42,893 nt of DNA from Thermoleophilia bacterium. GTDB lineage: Bacteria > Actinomycetota > Thermoleophilia > Gaiellales > Gaiellaceae. Shown one piece after another: positions 8,051-13,077 of this stretch. Where the stretch lies: assembly GCA_014534345.1 (NCBI GenBank), contig JACVRR010000007.1:1-42893 (forward strand), in the 5' to 3' direction. The notes beneath the pieces were generated by a model. That model saw only the letters and a program-made list of their open reading frames with translations, had not been told where the DNA came from and did not search any database. Within the stretch, counting starts at the first letter, position 1, and every line of letters begins with the position of its first letter. The position numbers were made by a program, and so were the translations under genes.

Positions 8051-8124
8051 TGCGCGGTAGAGGAGCGGCCGTCCTCGCGAGCCTCATGAGCTCGAGACCG
8101 CGGGTTCGAATCCCGCCCGCGCTT
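8051..8124 (+). tRNA. tRNA with CAT anticodon, initiator-like but non-canonical
   Basis: It begins 2 bases after tRNA-Pro. Acceptor TGCGCGG/CCGCGCT pairs except for a T1-T72 mismatch. The D-stem GAGG/CCTC has an A11-T24 pair. An unpaired 1-72 position and A11-U24 are both marks of bacterial initiator tRNA. However, the anticodon stem is CGAGC/GCTCG, lacking the three G-C pairs that initiators use, and the loop CTCATGA has G37 where Met and Ile tRNAs have A37 (normally t6A-modified). The T-arm GCGGG-TTCGAAT-CCCGC is perfect. It could be a divergent initiator, elongator or decoy tRNA. Confidence 0.75.
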
Positions 8125-8191
8125 TTCGACCGGCGTCCGGCCCACTACCGCGGGCGATGACGACGCCGGTCGGTTCGGGGCAACGCGCGTC

Positions 8192-8265
8192 GGGGGCGTA
8201 GCTCAGGCGCGGAGAGCACTCGCTTGTCAGGCGAGAGGTCGCCGGTTCGAGTCCGGTCGTCCCCG
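8192..8265 (+). tRNA. tRNA-Asp, anticodon GTC
   Basis: The acceptor GGGGGCG/CGTCCCC has one G-T pair; the discriminator is G73, the Asp identity base. The D-arm is TAGCTCAGGCGCGGAGAGC, the anticodon stem CTCGC/GCGAG with loop TTGTCAG (anticodon 8226-8228), and the T-arm GCCGG-TTCGAGT-CCGGT. CCA is not encoded. It looks functional. Confidence 0.9.
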
Positions 8266-8277
8266 CTCCAAGGTCGT

Positions 8278-8351
8278 GGTGGCCGTGGTGTAGGCGGAAG
8301 CACCCGGGGTCGTGAGCCCCGACGGCGCCGGTTCGAGCCCGGCCGGCCACC
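8278..8351 (+). tRNA. tRNA-His, anticodon GTG, with C33
   Basis: Acceptor GTGGCCG/CGGCCAC is perfect, with G at -1 (8278) and C73 (8351), the pair that defines bacterial tRNA-His. The T-arm is GCCGG-TTCGAGC-CCGGC. Anticodon stem CGGGG/CCCCG encloses loop TCGTGAG, so anticodon GTG (8312-8314) is preceded by C33 (8311) instead of the near-universal U33 that makes the U-turn. Decoding may therefore be weak even though the charging determinants are intact. Confidence 0.85.
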
Positions 8352-8392
8352 CTCCCTGCGGCTCGTCGCCCGGCGGGCCCTGTCTTCCCATC

Positions 8393-8470
8393 GTCGCGGG
8401 CCGGAGCGGCTCGGTTATCTCATGGCAGAGAGAGGCCGTAAGGCCTGCGGTTCGACTCCGCGTCCCGACC
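8393..8470 (+). ncRNA. tRNA-like RNA with class-II variable arm and collapsed anticodon loop
   Basis: The region folds as a class II tRNA: acceptor GTCGCGG/TCCCGAC with one C-C mismatch, D-stem CCG/CGG, a variable arm AGGCC-GTAA-GGCCT (8433-8446), and a T-arm TGCGG-TTCGACT-CCGCG. The anticodon arm has the right total length but pairs only as TCTC/GAGA around a 6-base loop ATGGCA, so no standard anticodon can be assigned. It is 78 bases, shorter than normal class II tRNAs. Pseudogene, decoy or Y-RNA-type tRNA mimic are all possible. Confidence 0.55.
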
Positions 8471-8504
8471 GCACGCCACGACCGCGACGTCTTCGCCCAG
8501 CCGG

Positions 8505-8635
8505 AAAGGAGGGACGCCATGTCGTACCTCGTGCAGTACGCCGCGCGGCTGCCGCGGACCGGAGCGAGCCGGTTGTCGCCTGTCCAGCGACCACGGATCC
8601 GGCTCGCACGCCACGACGAAAGGAGGTTCACGATG
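8505..8635 (+). promoter_or_regulatory. Two identical in-frame translation start modules
   Basis: AAAGGAGG-N6-ATG occurs at 8505-8521 and again at 8619-8635, with identical spacing, and both starts encode MSYL. The two ATGs are 114 bases apart, in the same frame with no stop between. The next two cistrons also have AAGGAGG (8864-8870 and 9152-9158), so this block is translated from strong, uniform sites. Confidence 0.75.
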
Positions 8636-8800
8636 TCCTACCTCGAGCGGATCCGGCCGCGCCGACCGGCGCAGTCGGAGCCGATTCCGGGCTCCGGCCA
8701 GGTGCCGAACTCCGCCGGCGGATTCGCCTGGGCGGTCGACGACTGGACGCGGCTGCGCCGCTTCAAGTCGTCGGCTTCGACACCGCAACGCCGCAGCTGA
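8519..8800 (+). CDS. Leader ORF reading in frame into the Ro60 remnant
   Basis: From ATG 8519 a 93-residue frame reads MSYLVQYAARLPRTGAS, a basic stretch, then ARHDERRFT and the second MSYL at residue 39, where the Ro60 remnant begins. Residues 1-38 match no family I know. The absence of a stop before the second start means either a fused small protein or two cistrons whose boundary lost its stop. After the Ro60 N-terminal motif the frame ends in a short unrelated tail (KSSASTPQRRS) caused by the deletion joint. Confidence 0.5.
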   Translation: MSYLVQYAARLPRTGASRLSPVQRPRIRLARHDERRFTMSYLERIRPRRPAQSEPIPGSGQVPNSAGGFAWAVDDWTRLRRFKSSASTPQRRS

Positions 8801-8829
8801 TTTCCGACCTCGCCCGCGGCGCGCTCTGA
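8633..8829 (+). pseudogene. rsr: Ro60/Rsr (TROVE-vWA) gene with large internal deletion
   Basis: The N-terminal part reads EPIPGSGQVPNSAGGFAWAV then DDWTRLRRF, the characteristic start of the TROVE domain of Ro60 proteins. Bases 8767-8829, one frame over, encode VVGFDTATPQLISDLARGAL and a stop, which matches the extreme C-terminus of bacterial Ro60 (end of the vWA domain). Normal proteins are about 500-540 residues; roughly 450 residues (1.35 kb) are missing and the joint at about 8764-8767 shifts frame. The start, ribosome binding site and stop are kept. Ro60 is a ring-shaped RNA-binding protein that holds Y RNAs and misfolded RNA. Alternatively the assembly collapsed here. Confidence 0.75.
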
Positions 8830-8859
8830 GTTCGAGGGCGCCGCGCGGCGCCCTCGAAC
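8830..8859 (+). repeat. Perfect 30-base palindrome (13-bp stem)
   Basis: GTTCGAGGGCGCC and GGCGCCCTCGAAC flank GCGC. It begins one base after the Ro60 C-terminal stop and ends 4 bases before the next ribosome binding site. It may be an attenuator, an RNA-processing site or a protein-bound hairpin; there is no T-tract. Confidence 0.8.
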
Positions 8860-8874
8860 ACGGAAGGAGGCGAG

Positions 8875-9012
8875 ATGCACCTGCACCTCGTGCGGGTCGT
8901 GGCGCGCCCCAAGCCGCTGCGCCCCGCGAAGGTGGTCGCGCTCGAGAGCCGCCGCAAGGCGCGCCTCGAGGCGGCCCGGCGCGACCGGCAGCGTCCGCGG
9001 CCGGCCGCGTGA
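8875..9012 (+). CDS. 45-residue highly basic small protein
   Basis: The ORF MHLHLVRVVARPKPLRPAKV...RPRPAA starts at ATG 8875 behind AAGGAGG at 8864-8870. About a third of residues are Arg or Lys, and the C-terminal half is a charged helix (ESRRKARLEAARRDRQR). Such composition suggests nucleic acid binding, plausible between tRNA genes, but no family is recognised. It is flanked by perfect palindromes on both sides. The strong start site is the main reason to believe it is translated. Confidence 0.6.
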   Translation: MHLHLVRVVARPKPLRPAKVVALESRRKARLEAARRDRQRPRPAA

Positions 9013-9018
9013 AGCGAC

Positions 9019-9052
9019 GAGCCGCACGCGCTCGCGCGAGCGCGTGCGGCTC
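9019..9052 (+). repeat. Perfect 34-base palindrome (16-bp stem)
   Basis: GAGCCGCACGCGCTCG and CGAGCGCGTGCGGCTC are separated by CG. It lies between the basic-peptide stop and tRNA-Leu, 4 bases before the tRNA. It could terminate or separate the mRNA from the tRNA; there is no T-tract. Confidence 0.8.
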
Positions 9053-9056
9053 CCGT

Positions 9057-9130
9057 GCGGATGTGGCGCAACCGGCAGACGCACCGGTCTCAGAAACCGG
9101 CAGGTGAGGGTTCGAATCCCTCCATCCGCA
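9057..9130 (+). tRNA. tRNA-Leu-like, anticodon CAG, with short variable loop
   Basis: Acceptor GCGGATG/CATCCGC is perfect with A73. The D-arm TGGCGCAACCGGCAGACGCA is of the Leu type. The anticodon stem is CCGGT/ACCGG with loop CTCAGAA (anticodon 9091-9093) and the T-arm GAGGG-TTCGAAT-CCCTC. The variable region is only CAGGT, 5 bases, whereas bacterial tRNA-Leu normally has a long class II variable arm. The molecule is 74 bases and otherwise sound. Confidence 0.85.
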
Positions 9131-9163
9131 TCACCGCGCCCCGAGAACGGGAAGGAGGTGGCA

Positions 9164-9949
9164 ATGCAGCCGGACGAGGTGGTCTCGCGCGGCACGATCC
9201 TCCGCGCGACCGTCGGATCGACCGTCCACGGGCTCCATCACGGCGGGCAGGACGACCGCGACGAGATGGCGGTGTTCGTCGAGCCGCCGGAGTACCTGCT
9301 CGGGCTGCGGCGCGCGCCCGCGATCCGTGGCGGCCTGTACGGCTTCGAGCACTACGTCGAGCGGACGCAGCCCGAGGGCGTGCGCTCCGGCCCGGGCGAC
9401 CTCGACCTCGTCGCCTACAGCCTGCGCAAGTACGTCCGCCTCGCCCTCAAGGGGCACCCGACGATCCTCCTGCTCCTGTTCGTACCGGACCAGCTCGTGC
9501 TCGTGCAGACGGACCTCGGCCGGGAGCTGCGGGCGCTGCGCCCCGCACTGCTCTCCCGCCGGGCCGGGCGTGGCTACCTCGGCTACCTGGGCGGGCAGAA
9601 GGAGCGCCTGCTCGGGACGCGCGGCCAGAGGCGCGTCAACCGGCCCGAGCTCGTGGAGGAGCACGGCTTCGACACGAAGTACGCGATGCACGCCGCCCGG
9701 CTCGGCTACCAGGGCGTGGAGCTGCTCGAGACCGGGTGGCTGACGCTCCCGATGCCCGAGCCCGAGCGGTCGCGCGTCATGGCGATCCGCACGGGAGAGC
9801 GGAGCTTCGAGGAGGCGATCGCGGAGATCGAGGAGGTCGAGCGGCGGCTCGCCGCGGCGCTCGAGCGAACGCCGCTGCCACCCGAGCCCGACCGCGCCGC
9901 GGTCGACGGCTTCCTCGTCGAGGCGTACCGGCGCGCCTGGCGCTGGTAG
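9164..9949 (+). CDS. RlaP-type nucleotidyltransferase (RNA-ligase-associated)
   Basis: ATG 9164 follows AAGGAGG (9152-9158) just after tRNA-Leu. The 261-residue protein has a minimal nucleotidyltransferase start, ATVGSTVHGLHHGGQDDRDE, giving the G-S motif and a D-x-D metal pair, then GPGDLDLVAYSLRKYVRLAL with a second acidic cluster, and the family motif HGFDTKYAMHAARLGYQG. This is the RlaP/YcgL-like family (PF10127), known from RNA-repair gene clusters with RtcB ligase and Ro60. No RtcB is present here. It may add nucleotides to RNA ends; none of the neighbouring tRNAs encodes CCA. Activity is inferred. Confidence 0.8.
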   Translation: MQPDEVVSRGTILRATVGSTVHGLHHGGQDDRDEMAVFVEPPEYLLGLRRAPAIRGGLYGFEHYVERTQPEGVRSGPGDLDLVAYSLRKYVRLALKGHPTILLLLFVPDQLVLVQTDLGRELRALRPALLSRRAGRGYLGYLGGQKERLLGTRGQRRVNRPELVEEHGFDTKYAMHAARLGYQGVELLETGWLTLPMPEPERSRVMAIRTGERSFEEAIAEIEEVERRLAAALERTPLPPEPDRAAVDGFLVEAYRRAWRW

Positions 9950-9956
9950 GGACGAC

Positions 9957-9988
9957 GCGCCGCCGCCGAGCAGGCCAGGCGGCGGCGC
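9957..9988 (+). terminator. Strong GC hairpin after the RlaP gene
   Basis: GCGCCGCCGCC and GGCGGCGGCGC form a perfect 11-bp stem around a 10-base loop, starting 7 bases after the RlaP stop. There is no T-run. It probably marks the end of the array transcript. Confidence 0.5.
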
Positions 9989-10014
9989 CGACGGCCGTTG
10001 CGGCGTCTTCGCGC

Positions 10015-10068
10015 GCGCGATTGACGGCTCGTGCCAGTGGATAGCGAGCCGTAACGGCGTAATCGCGC
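10015..10068 (+). promoter_or_regulatory. Two-stem RNA structure in the leader of the 77-residue gene
   Basis: An outer stem GCGCGATT/AATCGCGC (10015-10022 with 10061-10068) encloses an inner stem ACGGCTCG/CGAGCCGT (10024-10031 with 10045-10052) and a 13-base loop. There is an asymmetric internal loop (1 against 8 bases). The structure ends 15 bases before ATG 10084 and just before its ribosome binding site GGGAGGAG. It could be a translational control element or a small structured RNA. Confidence 0.5.
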
Positions 10069-10083
10069 ACGGGAGGAGAGCCG

Positions 10084-10317
10084 ATGGAGGCGGGGAGCCG
10101 GCCCGAGAGCGGGACCAAGGACAAGAACTACGACCTGATCACCGTGACCCACCTCTGCCTCGAGCACGTCTGGCGGCTCGAGCAGTACGCGGCCGACGCC
10201 GAGCGGGACGGCGACGAGGAGCTCGCCTCGCTCTTCCGCCGCATGCAGGAGCACAGTCGCCGCGGCGGCGAGGAGTGCAAGCGCCTGCTCCGCGCCCGGC
10301 TGGGCGAGAACGCGTAG
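10084..10317 (+). CDS. Small helical protein, 77 residues
   Basis: ATG 10084 follows GGGAGGAG. After a charged start (MEAGSRPESGTKDKNYD) the protein is one helical region: LITVTHLCLEHVWRLEQYAA, DAERDGDEELASLFRRMQEH, SRRGGEECKRLLRARL. The spacing of Glu/His residues (CLEHVW, MQEH) recalls half of a ferritin-like helix bundle, which would dimerise, but no family was confirmed. It carries a structured leader and follows the RNA-repair-like cluster, yet a functional link is not shown. Confidence 0.65.
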   Translation: MEAGSRPESGTKDKNYDLITVTHLCLEHVWRLEQYAADAERDGDEELASLFRRMQEHSRRGGEECKRLLRARLGENA

Positions 10318-10588
10318 CCGCCACGAAGCGACGTCGAAGATAAGCGGTGCGGCGGCGGCGGTCCGGTGCCGCGTCGGCTCTTGCGACGGCCTCGCCGGCG
10401 CGGTCCGCCGTCCCGGCATCTTCGCCCCGCCCGCAGCGCGCCGTATTGCGGCTACCTGTGGACTGTGCGATGATCGACCTCGTGTTCCGGCCTGGCTGCG
10501 GCGATCGCGGCCGTCGGGCGGTGGTTACGACGCCCTTCCCCCTCGCAGACGGCGCGGTCGCCGAGCCCGACGTAGGCGCTGGAACCCG

Positions 10589-11487
10589 GTGACGGTGGAC
10601 CCGCGATCGCTGCGCGAGGCGTACGCGGTGCTCGGGTGCGCCCCGGGAGCGTCGTTCCGCGCTGCTCGACGTCGCCGGCATCTGGACGGCGCCCGATGCG
10701 CGCGACGAGGTCGCAGTTGCGTCCGCACGTCTTGCCGCGGCGGCGTCCTCCATCGACCAGGCGCTCGTCGCCGAGGAGGGCGGCGGGTTCGAGCCGTTCG
10801 CGAGCGGTGTCTACGGGGAGCGCGGAGGCGCGCTCTGCGCGGTGACGAGTGCGAGCTCTGCGCCGGCTCGCCGGCCGCGGACGCACGCTTTGCGGCACAG
10901 CGCGGCATGGTGCTCGCGCGCAGACGGCACGACGTCGAGATGACTCTGTGTCGGGAGTGCGGGACCTCGGTCTTCCGGCACATGACGAACCGCACGCTGA
11001 AGCAGGGGTGGTGGGGGATCATCGCGTTCTGACGAACTTCCTCGTGCTCGCCGGGAACGTGCGGCAGTACCGGAAACGGGTGCGCACGCTCGACGCGCGT
11101 AGCGAGCCTCCCGTCCCGGGCTTGTTCCCGTCGCCGCTGCCGGCGGGCAGGCCGCTACGGGCGCGCGCCGGGCCGTACGTCGCGCTCGTCACCCTGCTCG
11201 CGCTCGCCGTGCTCGTCGGCGTCGGAGCGTGGACCCCGCGCGAGGAGGCGAAACCGGGGCGGGGCGGTGGCCAGATCACCGTCGGCGACTGCCTGAACAT
11301 CCTGGCGGCGGACGACATCGAGGAGATCGCCTGCTCGTCGGCCGATGCCGACGGCCGCGTCGTGCGCGTGATCGACGGCGCGACGGACGGCGGGAGGGGA
11401 TGTCCGCAAGAGGCGACCTCGTACGTCGAAGAGCGGTCGAGCGAGAGCGGGCGCGTGGAGAAGACGTACTGCTTCACGCGGAACTGA
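10589..11487 (+). pseudogene. Zinc-ribbon membrane protein, frameshifted
   Basis: Coding-like sequence switches frame several times. It starts MTVDPRSLREAYAVLGCAPG, moves to another frame at about 10662 (LLDVAGIWTAPDARDEVAV), then to GDECELCAGSP...TLCRECGTSVFRHMTNRTL and KQGWWGIIAF*, then from 11033 one frame over to LTNFLVLAGNVRQYRKR. At 11030 one extra C would restore GWWGIIAFLTNFLV. CxxC...CxxC followed by RTLxxGWWG is a known pattern of actinobacterial membrane proteins with a zinc ribbon. The last part has a membrane helix (YVALVTLLALAVLVGVGAW) and a Cys-containing outside domain (GDCLNIL, CSSADADGRVVRV, YCFTRN) like septum-formation/DUF proteins. Decay or sequencing indels both fit. Confidence 0.65.
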
Positions 11488-11649
11488 CGGGATGAAAGCC
11501 GCGCGTCGACCTACTTCCGTCGCGTCCGCTCGCCCGCGCCTTCCGCGACCGTTCTCACCTTCGCGCTCCGCCACCTTCACCCGGTGGTGAACGAAACCGA
11601 TCCGCAGTCCGGTTCGTACTCACCCTGACAGGCGAAGAAAGGGGGAGAA

Positions 11650-11916
11650 GTGAAGCGTGTGACGTTGGCGGCCGCCGCAGCGGCCGCCCTACTCGTGGCA
11701 GCGCCCGCGCCCGCTTTCCATCACGTGCGCGTGCCGGCGAACGAGTGCGGGCAGTCGGCGAACGCCGGCGGGGCGAATCCGACGGCCGCGGCTCAGGTCT
11801 CGGCCCACAGCCAGGCGAACGACGGCAACGTTCCCATCCCACCGGCAGGGACGCCGGCCGAGGCGGCGTCTCCCGTCGTCGGGCCGGGCGCGACCTGCCC
11901 TGCTCCGCAAAAGTAA
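11650..11916 (+). CDS. Small secreted protein
   Basis: GTG 11650 follows AAAGGGGGAG. The 88-residue product has a signal peptide (MKRVTLAAAAAAALLVAAPAPA, cut predicted after the last Ala at about residue 22), then a mature Ala/Pro/Gly/Asn-rich region with two Cys (NECGQSANAGGANPTA and GATCPAPQK) that could form a disulfide. No family was recognised. The minus-strand Sua5 frame runs through it antisense at its far 3' end. Confidence 0.65.
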   Translation: MKRVTLAAAAAAALLVAAPAPAFHHVRVPANECGQSANAGGANPTAAAQVSAHSQANDGNVPIPPAGTPAEAASPVVGPGATCPAPQK

Positions 11917-12751
11917 CGAGTAACGGGCGGCACCGGCCGACGGTCGAGGGAGCCGCGCACGCGCGAGCGCGTCCGCGACGAGAGCGGCACCGCAGTCGCT
12001 TCGACCCGCCGCCTCACGGCGCGTAAGCAAGGGGGGCGGGTGGGGCTATACCCGCGGCCGTCCGGCGCGACCGCGAGCTCGCCCAGGTCGAGGCGCCGCA
12101 GCTGCGTCCGGAGCTCGTCGCCGGGGACGCTTCCCTCGCGGACGAGACGGGGTGTCGGGGCCGTGAGGTCGACGATGCTCGCCGAGCGCCGACGTTCGGG
12201 TGGGACGTGCTCGAAGTCGTCCACCAGGACGACTGGTACCCGATCGGCGAACACGGCCGCCACGGTGGCCGGGTCGGTGATCGTCGGCTGCCCCGTGAGG
12301 TTCGCCGACGTCCCTGCGAGCGCCCGGCCTCCGCGGTCGCGGAGCGCAAGCACGAGCTCGCGAAGCGGGGAGACGGGCGTCTCCTCGGTCCACATGTTCA
12401 GGATCGTTCCGTCCTGGACGACGTGGCGGGGGGCGCCGGGCCGGGCGGCCGGAAGGATCAGGCCGAGGGCATGTACCACCCGAGAGAGGGCCTGCAAGCG
12501 CGGGAACGGGTAGGTCGTCTGCAGCACGGGCGCGTCGAGCGCTACGTGCTCGGCGAAGAGCTCGGGCGGACAGACGAGCGCCACGCCTCTGTGCCGGCGC
12601 CCTTTCGCCGCCGCGACCTTGTCGGGCACGCCGGGGTCGTCGGCGTCGCCTGCCAGCACGAAGATGCCGTGGGGGGAAGGACGACGATCTCTCCGGCGAC
12701 GAGCGCGTCCACCGCCCGCTCGCGATCGGCCCGGCCCGTCACCCTGAGCAC
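11793..12751 (-). pseudogene. Sua5/YciO/YrdC-family protein with frameshift in a C-run
   Basis: The family makes threonylcarbamoyl-AMP for the t6A37 tRNA modification. The frame from GTG 12751 reads MLRVTGRADRERAVDALVAG then EIVVLPP and loses homology. One frame over, the protein continues PHGIFVLAGDADDPGVPDKV, AAAKGRRHRGVALVCPP, GTILNMWTEETPVSPLREL, LAGTSANLTGQPT and TPRLVREGSVPGDELRTQL. The switch lies in a run of six C on the coding strand (six G at 12671-12676); seven would restore the frame. The true C-terminus is unclear: the open frame continues to 11793, but the last 80 residues look like antisense. A second intact copy elsewhere would be expected if this one is dead. Confidence 0.65.
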
Positions 12752-12821
12752 CGGTGCACTCTGCGAGCCGGCTCCTGCTCACGTGCTAAGCAAACGACCC
12801 GCACCGGCGGTCTATGGAGGT

Positions 12822-13077
12822 GTGGCCTCCGACGAGCGCCTGGCCGCGATCGAGCGCCTGTACCGCGCCCGGTTCCGCGACTTCCTGCGCGTCGCGCTGG
12901 CGATCACCGGCGACTACGAGACGGCGCTCGACGCCGTCCAGGACGGGTTCGGCGACGCGATTCGCAGCCGTGCGTCGTACCGGGGCTCCGGCTCGCTCGA
13001 GAGCTGGGTTTGGCGGGCGGTCGTGAACGCCAGCCGCGACGCCAGGCGGCGGAGCGCGCGGGCCGCCTGCTGCGCTA
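12822..13077 (+). pseudogene. ECF sigma factor truncated after region 2
   Basis: From GTG 12822 (or GTG 12783) the frame encodes SDERLAAIERLYRARFRDFL, RVALAITGDYETALDAVQDG, FGDAIRSRASYRGSGSLE and SWVWRAVVNASRDARRRSAR, which is sigma region 2 of an ECF factor. Region 4 is absent. At about 13070 the sequence becomes the antisense of the convergent XRE regulator, with no stop until 13772, so no normal end exists. A deletion or rearrangement joined the two genes tail to tail. It is divergent from the Sua5-like gene, 70 bases apart. Confidence 0.65.

Noticed and set aside
8224-8829. A 201-codon plus-strand frame through tRNA-Asp, tRNA-His and the Ro60 region
   Set aside because: It reads through three RNA genes; only its last 20 codons are meaningful (Ro60 C-terminus).
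10347-10592. ORF of 81 codons between the 77-residue gene and the zinc-ribbon pseudogene
   Set aside because: Out-of-frame composition, no start signal and no recognisable motif.
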